Source of the DNA: Stenocarpella maydis
Lineage: Eukaryota; Ascomycota; Sordariomycetes; Diaporthales; Diaporthaceae
Assembly (NCBI GenBank): GCA_002270565.1
Contig: NQMI01000149.1
Location: forward strand, 28,755 to 92,754
Direction: 5' to 3'
DNA length: 64,000 bases
Of this stretch, positions 1 through 10,481 are shown in pieces. A program made the translations under genes and the position numbers. The notes beneath the pieces were generated by a model. The model did not search any database and was not told the DNA's origin. It saw only the letters and a program-made list of their open reading frames with translations. Position 1 is the stretch's first letter, and each line of letters starts with the position of its first letter.

Positions 1-1034
1 TCGTCACCAGCTACTACCCAGTCATTGGGGCTCTAATGGAGGAGACACGAGAAAGAGTGAGAGAGATGTAAAATCCCCTGTGAGAAGTATACAGGCAGTC
101 TACCCACCCAAGCTTTTGGTTTGGTCTGCTTCCGTGGCAGAGCAGCCTTGACTCTAGAACACAAATCAAGGAGTCCGCCGTAGAGACCTAGTAAAGATAT
201 AAGGAAGCATTACTTAGTTCATCTACTGTAAATGAGGCTAATAGAGAGCGAGAGCAAATATTACTTCAAGAGCCTGCTGATTGTTAGTAGTAAGGCAAAC
301 TTATCTGCTTGAATCACATCATTGCCCTCTTTCTCTCTTCACCTCAGTCTGCTGCTACGTATAGAGCCGGCGAAGTGAGGATTAGGAGTGAGAGAGCAGC
401 ACAGCACCGAGCCAAGGACCCTCCTTCAAAACCCAGGTTGGGCCGCCTCGAGGGAGGGGATCATATAGACTGTAGCTTGGCCTTTTATATAACGAGGACC
501 TCTGGGGGAGGTTAACAATGTACAATATGGTATCTACTACGATGCAAGTTTGGGTAGAGTGAGCGGGGTGTATGCTCAATAAGGTTGGTGATTGAAAGTC
601 GTTGAGGAAGTCTAGGCCTGCCAGCTGGGCCAGGGGCTCGGGCCCAGCTTGGCATGGGACTCCACTCATCGACATTGGCACATTAATTAAATTAGTTAAA
701 GTCACGAATGCCCCACAACATATCCTATAAAAATAGAACACGTCTTATAATATGGTGCTAAACATAACGACCTTTGGGGCTACATTATAGATTCGGGAGA
801 ACAGCATGTCATATGAATAACAACATCTTAGCGTCCCAGATACTTGTCGCTGCGGCACATCTGCATAGCATAGTATGTCGTATATATGTGTAAAATAGTG
901 ACTACGGGTGAGAGAACATGTGTGGCAGGGCACACCACAAAGGGTACGCAGCTACTTACAGTACACCATTTGGTGGAATATGTGTTGGTGGACTACAACT
1001 GAAACAGACTACTCCGCAGTCAAGGTCTGCCTAC
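1..1034. other. Left-edge stretch with no gene recognised
   Basis: Only short open frames on both strands with no family resemblance, no good splice structure and no RNA gene that I recognise. Base composition is mixed and unlike the AT-rich transposon blocks further right. Confidence 0.5.
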
Positions 1035-1465
1035 CCCAGCTCAACCCTGTTCGCCCACCCAGTACAAGCATTAAGCGTGCAGCTTATTAGGAATTCTTAT
1101 ACCTCTTAAAAAGGAAAAGAGCTACCCCGCTACCCCGCTATCCCACTACCCTAACCCTTTATGCTTTTTCTACCTAGTAGGCTTTCAGCACACCCGGTGG
1201 GCTTTCAACACACCTGGGAAAAGGGCCCTCTACACGCCCAGAGGCACACGCCTAGAGGAAGGGCCCTTAATATGCCTAGAGGAAGGGCACTGCCTCTGGG
1301 CGTGTGGAGGCCCTTCCTCTGGGCACGTGGAGGGGCTTTAAGACGCGTTAAGGGGCTCTGAGAGCTTTAAGGCGGTGTGCTTTACAGGGGGGAGGGGTAC
1401 AAGACATTATAGTAGGCTGCACGCTAAATCTCCTATATTGGGTGGGCGAACAGGGCCGAGCTGGG
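1035..1465. repeat. Possible MITE or foldback element with terminal inverted repeats
   Basis: An arm at 1035-1061 (core CCTGTTCGCCCACCCA) returns in reverse complement at 1439-1465, and a second shared word, AGCGTGCAGC, lies just inside each arm (1074-1083 and 1416-1425). Between the arms are a CTACCCCG-type run ending in CTACCCTAACCC (about 1120-1160) and a smaller inverted repeat built on CACGCCCAGAGGC (about 1226-1310). No coding capacity is visible. The paired arms and the 430-bp size suggest a non-autonomous element; I could not define a target-site duplication. Confidence 0.4.
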
Positions 1466-2291
1466 TGGGTGGTCCTGAAAAGCTGGACGTTGACTGGTAT
1501 TGAGGGCCGTCGAACTACTCTACATGCTAATTTTTTCAATGACTCGTGAGACTGAAACACCGCCATCTAACCAGATGCGAGCAATCGGTCGCACCAGGTT
1601 GTGTCCGTGAATGCAGAATTTCAACCTGAACTGTGAAGTTCTAGCAGTGCATCCTTGTTCGCCAACCCTTTGTTTCGCGCACTGTTGTGAGTGGCAGGCC
1701 GGTAGATACAACACTCAAGCCGACACCGTATTTTAATGTAACACCTGTCTAACAAGAGGATGGCCACACCCACAAAAGTTCAACTCTTGTTCTGCATCAA
1801 CACGACGATGATTGGTTTTACAACAGTAAGGATGAGCCTCGCATTATCATGGTTCTAGTCAGCCCGCTCGCCACAAAACTCTCACACGTCCCGCCCAGCA
1901 AATACCGGATTAGTAGGTCGCGTATACCGCTCATTCTCCGTCTCGAGGCAGTTTGACCTAAAGCGTCAACCATCAACGTTGAAAATGTCAATGCTCAGCA
2001 CTACCGACCCCAGTGCCAGGTAGCAAAGTAACCTCATATGAGGGGTTTGTCAAGCTGACCAATGGCATCGGCCACCGGATGCCAAGGAGAAAAACCTGCA
2101 AGCCTCAGGGAGCCCGCAGTCCCCTCGTGAGTCGATCATGGTGCACTTACTAGACCGGCGGAGCCGAGGAGCTCCTAGGGCAAGCTCTGAGGGCTTTCAA
2201 GTGCTTTCTCCTCCAGCCCCATTGCTCGGGCAGTGCATCCGGGCCTCACTTCTTCGCCTCCATTGACACTTGCCAACCTCCCCATTATGCA
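1466..2291. other. Intergenic, presumed promoter side of the membrane-protein gene
   Basis: No gene seen. The last 100 bases before the ATG at 2292 are pyrimidine-rich, as is common for fungal leaders. Confidence 0.4.
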
Positions 2292-3287
2292 ATGGCCAGC
2301 TTGGTCGTCCCTATCCAGGTCCCACGGCAGCCGACGATGGCCGGGGAAACAGGCCCCATCACGGCGTCGCTACCGGTCGACATGTTAATCTCCGGCTTTT
2401 TCGCGATTGCGTGTTATAACTGCGTCGAGATCCTTATCTTGCTGCTCTATCGCTTTAAGCGCCATGACGGGCTCTATTTCTGGAGCATGGTTTCGGCGAC
2501 ACTAGGAATTCTACTTCACTCGATGGTGGTGCTGCTGCGGTACTACAGCCTCGGGCCAAACTTTCCACTGGCTGTTCTGACGTGCATCGGTTGGTATGGC
2601 ATGGTCACTGGCCAGTCTGTCGTTCTCTACTCTCGCCTCCATCTCATCTCGGATAAAGCCAAGATCCGCTGGGTGCTGGTTATAATCATCATTGATTTCT
2701 GCATCCTTCACATCCCGGTTACGGTCTTGTTCCTCGGCAGCAACACTCGGGATTCCAACCGGTTTCTTCCTGCATTTAACATCTATGAGCGTGTCCAACT
2801 CATAGGGTTCTTCATCCAAGAATCCATCATCTCAGCTCTTTATATCTGGGAAGCTTCTCATGGACTCAAGCCCATCTTTGCCATAAAACAGATCGCGACG
2901 CGCAACGTCATCCGACAACTCATCCTCGTCAACATCGTGGTTGTGCTCCTCGATATGAGCCTTATCATCACCCAGTACCTGGATCATTTCCAGATTGCAA
3001 CAACTTACAAGCCGGTGGTTTACAGCATCAAGCTTAAGATGGAATTTGCCGTGCTCAACAGGCTGCTGTATCTCGTGCGGCACCGGGAATGTAACTGCAT
3101 GCAGGTTGTGGGCGGGCCCTCCGGTAATCTCCCTCGGCCATCGAATCCCAACATTACCGAATGCTGGTCGAACGAGCAGGCTCCGTCTTCCGTGGGATTC
3201 AATGGCAACGGGATTGAGCTGCATGTTGTCCGAGCTGCCGATGCTCCCTTAAAGACAGATAGTCGCAGTCCTCATCGGCCGTCTTAA
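2292..3287 (+). CDS. Seven-helix integral membrane protein, DUF7703-like
   Basis: A single-exon 331-residue protein with about seven hydrophobic segments, at roughly residues 29-53, 62-85, 91-115, 124-148, 164-187, 205-229 and 236-261, then a polar tail of about 70 residues. Segment layout, the motif YFWSM at the start of helix 2 and YSRLH at the end of helix 3 resemble the fungal plasma-membrane family now called DUF7703, which also looks distantly like the rhodopsin-type fungal family (DUF3328/CFEM-GPCR neighbours). The function of the family is unknown. The ATG at 2292 is used because it precedes helix 1 by a normal distance; Met16 is an alternative. There is no evident link to the polyketide locus to its right. 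Confidence 0.75.
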   Translation: MASLVVPIQVPRQPTMAGETGPITASLPVDMLISGFFAIACYNCVEILILLLYRFKRHDGLYFWSMVSATLGILLHSMVVLLRYYSLGPNFPLAVLTCIGWYGMVTGQSVVLYSRLHLISDKAKIRWVLVIIIIDFCILHIPVTVLFLGSNTRDSNRFLPAFNIYERVQLIGFFIQESIISALYIWEASHGLKPIFAIKQIATRNVIRQLILVNIVVVLLDMSLIITQYLDHFQIATTYKPVVYSIKLKMEFAVLNRLLYLVRHRECNCMQVVGGPSGNLPRPSNPNITECWSNEQAPSSVGFNGNGIELHVVRAADAPLKTDSRSPHRPS

Positions 3288-3412
3288 TTTGCATTATTTA
3301 GCGGAAATCCATACCATATATCTCCTTATAACTAATCTATATATAATTAACTCGGAAAGCTAATACTACTAATAAATACTAATAGCATTCTTTATTCTTC
3401 CGCCAGCCGCCT

Positions 3413-4580
3413 TTGACTCAGGTCAGGTTCTGCACTCTCCCGTCCTATGAGCCAACTCCGCCTACCAGCCCGGTCGAAGAACACGCCCACCGCCCGGACC
3501 AAAAAGACTTGTCACGATCCCTGGGCGCCGATCTTCCACGGCATCACCATCCCACCGAAAACCGCCATGAAGGGCACCGAGAGCCGCGCATCAAGAGAGC
3601 GCCAAATGGTCCCTTGGTGAAGGACGAAAACAATGTGCCGTCATGCCTCGGAGAGCGGCTCGTAACGGCACTCGAGAAGCTCGTTGCTGTAAAGGGTGGG
3701 CCAAACACCGCATCTGACGGAGGTCGAGAGGAGGATGACAGGGTCAGTGATGGTGAACCGGAGAGAAACCAGGTTGTGCCAGGATCGAAATTGGAATATA
3801 AGCGTGTGGAACAAGTGTATGTACAAATACCTACTTCCGTGGAACATGGCTGACAGTATAGCAGCTGGGACGATAAGGCAGGCAAATACAGGTTGGTCGA
3901 GTCGGTTGATTCCCGAAGTGATAAGCTCGATCAATACGTGTTTGTCGTTGGAAATAGAATCGCTATATCTCAGATTTCTTAGTCGCTTAAGGTCTCCAAC
4001 CCGAACTGTAGACAGGAATACTCAGTGCACGACTCCCTACGTGGGATATCAAGTCCACGTGGCTCCGAGATCCCCTCAGAGAAGTTTGCAGGGATATCGT
4101 GGTGTATCCCTAGTCAACAGCAAGCCCTCGGTACGAGCCGCGGCCCAAAGTCCTGTGGTTTGGCTGCTAGTCAGGTACAGATCGAGCGGAATAATCTCTT
4201 TGACGTCTGCGAAGACCTAAAGCTGCAGCTGAAGCGCAATGCAAACAACTCTGATGACGCAATGGCAGGGAAGCATCCGAGTCTCCTCGTGGAGTATATC
4301 GACGTCGCTCTACAACCAATTGCCGAGCACCTGTCAGCTCTTCTCGCAAAGCATGAGATTACGTAGGACCTGCTATGGGGCCTTTTCGAGCCCTGCGTAA
4401 AAGTCTACACTACCTGCCCAAGGCACACGGCGCGTCCAGGTGTGTCCTATTCAACCATTGCGAGGAGAGAACCGAAATGGATGGCTCGAAGTGCATGTAC
4501 CTCGAGACTCGCCATCTGAACTCCCACAGGAAGATCCTGGGCGAGGTCACCGCTGGCATCAAGATCCCATTCCTTTTTTT
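3413..4580 (+). pseudogene. Broken N-terminal part of a fungal AAA+ ATPase (DUF7025 type)
   Basis: Pieces in several frames assemble into the N-terminal half of the large fungal AAA ATPase family. An early piece has GSKLEYKRVEQV (about 3785-3815). After a probable intron (GTATGT to GCAG, 3818-3871) the frame reads WDDKAGKYRLVES and DQYVFVV (about 3872-3945). A later piece at 4170-4365 reads QIERNNLFDVCEDL and LLVEYIDVALQPIAEHL. Right after it a TAG stop sits where the family has Tyr (LLAKHEIT-stop-DLLWGLFEP), and then a frame change leads to CVLFNHCEERTEMDGSK and LGEVTAGIKI (to about 4580). The catalytic AAA domain (Walker A/B) that should follow is absent. Nonsense, frameshift and 3' truncation make this a pseudogene. 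Family assignment is from memory of conserved words. Confidence 0.6.
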
Positions 4581-5939
4581 CTCCCTCTCTCATTAGCAGA
4601 CCACTCAGAATGCAAAGTGCTATTTAGTACAGATTTATTTGATTAGTGAAATCATGCCCCGGCTGGCGAATTCTGAAAAGAAATGAGAGAATATAGTAAC
4701 GGTGATGGCGGTCAATATAGCGCAGTCATTACCTGTGAAATTAGAGTATAAGCAGTCGCGACAGTTTCTAGGTACATGTGTAGTACAAAATGATACAGCT
4801 TGAGATATGACCATAGTATCAGTAATGAAAAATGCAGACGTAAAAATGGCCGTATTCGGCCTTGACAGAGGCAAAATAATTATTTGTTAGAGTAACTACA
4901 CACTTCTTCAAAGGACCATCCCGACTGAGAAGAGAAGTCGATTTTCAGGGACCCAGGCTGCCAGTCCACGAACTGTTGGTAATCCCTTCTCTTGCTACTG
5001 TCAAGCCACACCCGGCCCTAGCTTCTCTCTACATGTGGCTTGATTAATTGGTGGCTTCACTCCATACACTCAAGATCCTACTTTGACATGTCAAGCTTCA
5101 GATCCGAGATCGGTAAGCAGGCCACCAGAGTTTAGTGGGCGTGCACGTGATAAGGTGATAAGAAGTTGTTGATTCCCTAGCGATTTCTTATTACTTTATC
5201 ACAGCCACAGAAGCACAGTAACTTGGGCTGGAACTTCAGCTTTCAAATACGCTCAAGCCAAACACCATGATCCCAGGAGCCAACCCGAGGTCAGGTTGCA
5301 AGAGCCAGGCTAGACCCGCAGCTTTTATAGTGCTGTGCTCCAGTTCACATTATCCCTAAATTCAGATCGGCTTTCCTTGACGTCCCACCACACATCCGCC
5401 CCAATGCCCGCACTCATCCAAAATAGCCCTCCGGAGTGAGGCTTGGGGTTGGAGCAGGCCTCGCTTGTCTATTTTTAAATTCATTGGACTCCCAGATCTG
5501 AGATCTGAAATCTGAGACTTAGCGTTAGTCTTTATCGTCTTTATCCATCGCTACGGCCGCCTAGAAAGCGACTTCATGTCAGCACTTACAGGCATACAAT
5601 AGTATTCCACCATCCCGGTTTCAGGCCACACTAACACAATCTCCGAGCCCTGGCGCCATGCCAGAGTAGGCTAGCTTCTACCGATCCGAAGCTCCCCCCA
5701 TCTCCCCATCTCCCCCCGACGCTTCTGTGGTTTGTGCTTTCGTCCTGTTGGCCTGGGGCAAGGTTTGCCTGGAAGAGACTCTGGGATGTTTTGAGATACC
5801 GACATTTTCATGGGCACTTTGAGAGCGCCAGGGGGGGCTCGTCCTCAAACCTGGGCATCCGTGGCGTCCCGCCTCCTCCCGACCCATCAAGCCCGCACAC
5901 ACATAAACACATGCACGTAGATGCACAGCCTTGTCCCCC
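4581..5939. other. Intergenic, upstream of the Zn2Cys6 regulator
   Basis: No convincing gene on either strand. The stretch 5640-5939 is the presumed promoter and leader of the regulator and is pyrimidine-rich. Antisense open frames here are short and probably chance. Confidence 0.45.
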
Positions 5940-8519
5940 ATGATGGCGGAGCCGGCATCCAAGAGGCAGTCACCGGACAGCAGCCAGGACACAGAGCCGG
6001 CCCCGCCGACCGGCAAGCGGCGGCGCATCGGCCTTGCCTGCAACGCCTGCCGTGTCCGCAAGTCCAGGTATGGCATGCTGACGAGTCCCCAGAGACTGGG
6101 CACCACGGCCTTGTCCTCCCGAGTCTGTGCTGTTGTCGCCGCTGACCTGTGACACGCGTCGTGGCAGATGCGATGGCCGGCGTCCTTCGTGCTCCTCTTG
6201 CCTGTCGCTCGGGCTCGACTGCCTGTACGAGCCCGGGGACTCGGCGGCCAATGTCATCGTGCGCAAGGACTACGTCTGCGACCTCGAGCAGCGCGTGGCC
6301 TTTGTGGAGCAGAAGCTGCAGCAGCTCGACGACGTGCTCAAGGGCCATCTTGCCCCGTGCCGCGGCCATGCCGGCCCACAGCCCCCCCCCCCCGGTCGAC
6401 AGCAGCCACGCCTCGCCGTGCTCCGGCCACGATGCAGCCGCCGCCTGTGGCCGCGTGGCAGTCGAGGGAGACCCATGCGACCGGCCTGGAGGAGCCCCAG
6501 GACGAGGACGCATCGACCAACGGCATGGCCATGACCTTTGTCGAGGAGCAGAGCCCTGCTTACTTTGGCGAGTCCTCCAACATCCACTTCACCCGGCTTC
6601 TCCTGCGCGGGATAGCTGCCGTCCACCAGGCGTCACCGGGACCCGCCCTCGCGAGGGACCCTGGGGCGTCCGGGTTTGGGGAGGCCATGGCAGCTGGCTT
6701 CTCCCAGGGGACCCCGTACCGCCCGGCCGCTGGGGCACATGGGACCGAGACTCCTCGAGACTCCTCGCCCACGGCCCTGCCCCCGGTCGAGGAGATGGAT
6801 GCATTGCTCGACATCTACTTCAGCACGGCAGGCGCCGTCTTTCCCATCATCCACGAGGAGACGATGAGGAATACATATACAGAATGCAGGCGTAATGGCT
6901 TCACCAGGGTGCTCAGGACCTGGCTGGGGATCCTGAACATGATGTTTGCCATGGCCAGTAGCTTCGACATCGACTCTGTCCCGTCGGCCAGGGAGCGTTT
7001 CGAGAAGTCCAATGTCTTCTACAACAGGGCGCTGGAGCTCTGCAGCGACCTCTCGAGGCGCGTCATCAGCCTCGAGATTGTGCACTGGCTGCTGCTCGTC
7101 GTGATCCACTGCCAGGGCACGCAGCGGTCGGTACAGGCTTGGAACCACCACGGGCTCGCCATCCGGTCGGCTATAGCACTCGGGCTCCACAGCGATGCGG
7201 CTGGCAGGGGCCTGGACCCCGTCACGAGGGAATATCGCCGCCGGACCTGGCGTGTGATCTACTGCCTCGACAAGGTGCTGAGCGTGGCGTTTGGCCGGCC
7301 GGCAAGCGTCCCAGACGAGCAGATGACCAGGCGAGAGCCACCATCCCCGGGACAGTCCCCGCCGGCGGCTCTGGGCGTCGCCGGCGGCTCGGACGGCGAT
7401 CTCGACCTGGCCGGCGAGTTCCTGGCCGTATCTTTTACGTTGTACCAGATCATGGGCAGGTCTCTTGCCGACCAGTACGGGGCGAATCTGGAGAACGCCA
7501 GCTGGCATGTGGATGATATCGACCCCCTCAAGGCCTCCGGAGAGCTTCGAAAGATGCTCCGGACCTGGGTGGCCAGCCTACCACCGCACCTACGCCTGTG
7601 CGAGCCTGGTTGCGACATGCTCGCCCACAATACCCCCGTGGATAGATTTCGTGTCATCCTTACGATGCGGTACTACAACCTCTGCATACTAATCCATAAA
7701 CCACTGCTCAGCGCCACCATCAGTCACTTGTTCCGAACAGAGCAGGGTGCTGACGAAAAACCGGCATATCTGGCGCAGCTTGCCATGGCAGAGGCCCATG
7801 AATGCGTCAGGGCGGCGCAGCATACTATTAATCTTGTTCATTCCATCATCAGCACCGACCACACGAGCGAGAACAACCTTGGCGTGTGGTTTTACACGCT
7901 CTACTATGGTGAGCTTATCCATCCTCCCGTGGAGGAACAACTGGCGGGGATCCTAACCTGGGGCCTGTCGGCAGTCTTCACTGCCTCACTGGTAGTCTGC
8001 AGCCGGCTGCTGTGGGCGCAGCATGCTACGGCCGTGGCGGACGAGCCCGCTATGCACGAGTCTAGGGTCCTGCTGGCAAAGGCCGAGACAATATGCAACA
8101 AGCTCGACCATGAGAACAGCCTAGTCTGGAGCTGCCGGGAATATATCCGCAGGCTAGCGAGGATGTGCAGTATCAGAGGTTGGTCTTGTCCCCTCGTGCC
8201 CACCAAGCTCCAGCGTTCCGCGGACCCCAGTCCAGCCGTTGTCCTCTTGTTTGTTGACGACGGAGGCGCCCTAGGATCAGCCCCATATTCGTACGAAGGC
8301 GACGACACTGATGCCGCATCTACCTCTAACCCCACACTGTCCGATGGCCGATCGATCTCAGCTTCAGCTGGCTCAGTGGAGACAGTGACGCCCGGCGTGG
8401 CGGACATGGAGGCATTTCGACTCTTCTACTCGGAGATAATCGACCCCTCGATTTTTGAGGGTTTCTTCCAGTCGCCAGTCGAGGGCATGTCCTCTATGGG
8501 ATGCCTCCCCTCTTCGTAG
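5940..8519 (+). CDS. Zn2Cys6 (GAL4-type) transcription factor with fungal-specific TF domain
   Basis: Exon 1 (5940-6067) joins exon 2 (from 6168) through a GT..AG intron that splits the zinc cluster. The joined protein has Cys34-x2-Cys37-x6-Cys44-x6-Cys51-x2-Cys54-x6-Cys61, a perfect GAL4-type binuclear cluster, after a basic stretch (GKRRR) that may serve nuclear import. A coiled-coil dimerisation segment follows (residues about 76-103). The middle homology region (PF04082 type) is recognisable from RRRTWRVIYCLDKVLSVAFGRP (in part at about 7230-7310). A 66-nt intron at 7909-7974 (GTGAGC, CTAAC, GCAG) is a multiple of three and so invisible as an ORF break; removing it gives WFYTLYYVFTASLVV. 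Oddity: the zinc-cluster frame and the middle-region frame do not match; the switch lies at or after a C12 run (6382-6393). It is a plausible pathway regulator by position; its targets are inferred. Confidence 0.8.
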
Positions 8520-9293
8520 ATGCCATGTGAGGATATGGCCTATACATTGTGCTGGGATATCGTGATGGTGGTAGTTGATTGTACGGTGGTTGCTGTGGCA
8601 ACCGCCAGGGGTATTTAGTCCTCCACAGACACCCATCTCGGCATGGATACCGGTCCATTTCCCTCCAGGGCTCGTCTACAGGGCTCCTCGGGGGTCGACG
8701 AGAACAAAAATCAGTTTCAAATTGTAAATCGGCTATTTGTTAGCATAACCGTAGGTACATAGATACGCACAACGCCCACCTGTACTACAAGACGGCCGAG
8801 GTACCCATCCACCTTGTCGTTCTGCCGAGCACCTCTGAATGTTGTAGGTCACATCCCAGACCCTCCCCGCTTGGGTGCTTATCTTGAGGTACTCCTTATT
8901 AGTCCCTCCAGAGGACACGCGCTAGTGTCCCGGCCATGACTATCTTGCCTCCAACGGACCTTCGCCACTAATAGAGATTCGAAGCTCGGCACCCGCGGGG
9001 AAGTCGGGCCTCACGGGTCACGTTTTCTCCTTGATAACCCAAGATCCCATGCAGACAATATCGGCTTCTTCCCCGGATTCGATGCCGTGGGGTCTGCCAG
9101 CCAAGAGTATATAGCTGGACACACGGTATAGACAGCGTGCGGGGCGTATCGACTCATATAATCCCCTTCCCGATACCCTCTTTTGACCCGGAGCAGAATA
9201 ACACATGGTTAGGTCTATGCCTTCCTAAGGTATCTACGTAACTAGGTACCTAATTGGGATTATTCTCAAGACCTGCACCCGCCACGTCGAGCA
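8520..9293. other. Intergenic between regulator and hydrolase
   Basis: No gene seen. The part nearest 9294 is the presumed promoter of the hydrolase gene. Repeated AGGTACCTA-like words occur at about 9228-9256. Confidence 0.45.
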
Positions 9294-10481
9294 ATGGCCA
9301 ACCCGCGGATACCCCCGCCGCCGCTGGATATTCCGCAGTCGCAGAACACGGTGGAGATATACATTATCGACACTAGCAGTTTTATGAGTGGCTTCCCGGC
9401 CTCATCCTTTGTGGAACCGCCCGTGCCAGGCTTCGACACGATGGACTGCGGATCATACGCATACCTCATAAAACACCCCGGGCCCGGCCCCAAGTACAAG
9501 ACGGTCGTGTTCGACCTGGGCGTCCGCAAGGACTGGGAGGACAGCCCGGAGCCCTTTGTGTCGGGCATCAGGGAGGGCGGGTTCGGCATCCGGGTCGACA
9601 CCGACGTCGCCAGCATCCTGCGCGCCAACGGGCAGGACCTGGCCGAGGTGGGCGCCATCATCTGGTCGCACTGGCACTTTGACCACTCGGGCGACCCGCA
9701 GACATTTCCCCCCACGACGGACCTCATCGTGGGGCCCGGGTTCCGCGATAGCATCATGCCGGGGTACCCGACGGACCCGGACTCGCACGTGGACCAGCGC
9801 GCGTGGGAGGGCCGCGAGCTGCACGAGGTTGATTTTGACTCGGGCTCCGTGGGAGGGGCGGGAAGGGGGAGGCCCCTCCGGATCGGCGGCTTCCGCGCCG
9901 TCGACTTCTACGGCGACGGCAGCCTCTACCTGCTCAGCTCGCCCGGCCACGCCGTGGGCCACATGTCGGCGCTCGCCCGCACCACCACCGCCGCCGGACC
10001 GCAGCAGCCCAGCAGCTTCATGCTCCTCGGGGGCGACATCGCGCACCACTGCGGCGAGTTCCGCCCGACGCCCTACGTCCCGCTGCCCGACGTGATCCCC
10101 CCATGTGGCCTCCCCGGCCGCGGCCGCGGCGGCTGCTGCCCGGGGCGCATCTTCGCCGCCGTGCACCCCGGCAGGAGCAAGTGGGACGAGCCCTTCTTCG
10201 ACCCGGTGAGGGGGGACGGCTGGCACCACGACGCCGCCGAGGCCAAGGCCAGCATCGACAGGCTGGCGGAGCTCGACGCCCACGACAACATCTTCCCCGT
10301 CATGGCGCACGACATGAGCCTGCGCGGCACCGTGGACCTGTTCCCGCTGCCGGCCAACGGGTGGATGGACAAGGGGTGGAAGGAGAGGACGCGGTGGGGG
10401 TTCCTCGCCTCGTTCACGCCCGCCGAGGAGGATGGTGGTCATGACACGTCCCCTGGTAATAAAAGCCAGCCGCGCATATAG
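9294..10481 (+). CDS. Metallo-beta-lactamase-fold hydrolase (lactonase-like)
   Basis: Single exon, 395 residues. The metal-binding motif His126-x-His128-x-Asp130-His131 (SHWHFDHSGD) is intact. Downstream are SSPGHAVGHMS, supplying the next metal His, and LLGGDIAHH, supplying the bridging Asp, then a further His late in the chain (PVMAHDMS). This is the order of the two-zinc MBL-fold family. The fungal branch with long inserts is usually annotated as N-acyl homoserine lactonase-like, but the substrate cannot be read from sequence. No signal peptide, so probably cytosolic. It lies 3' of the regulator on the same strand. MBL proteins serve some non-reducing PKSs as trans-acting thioesterases; here the PKS has its own reductase release domain, so a role in ester or lactone hydrolysis, or no pathway role, is as likely. 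Confidence 0.85.
   Translation: MANPRIPPPPLDIPQSQNTVEIYIIDTSSFMSGFPASSFVEPPVPGFDTMDCGSYAYLIKHPGPGPKYKTVVFDLGVRKDWEDSPEPFVSGIREGGFGIRVDTDVASILRANGQDLAEVGAIIWSHWHFDHSGDPQTFPPTTDLIVGPGFRDSIMPGYPTDPDSHVDQRAWEGRELHEVDFDSGSVGGAGRGRPLRIGGFRAVDFYGDGSLYLLSSPGHAVGHMSALARTTTAAGPQQPSSFMLLGGDIAHHCGEFRPTPYVPLPDVIPPCGLPGRGRGGCCPGRIFAAVHPGRSKWDEPFFDPVRGDGWHHDAAEAKASIDRLAELDAHDNIFPVMAHDMSLRGTVDLFPLPANGWMDKGWKERTRWGFLASFTPAEEDGGHDTSPGNKSQPRI

Noticed and set aside
6633..7508. 291-codon minus-strand frame opposite the regulator
   Set aside because: Antisense shadow of the transcription factor's middle region; no recognisable motif.
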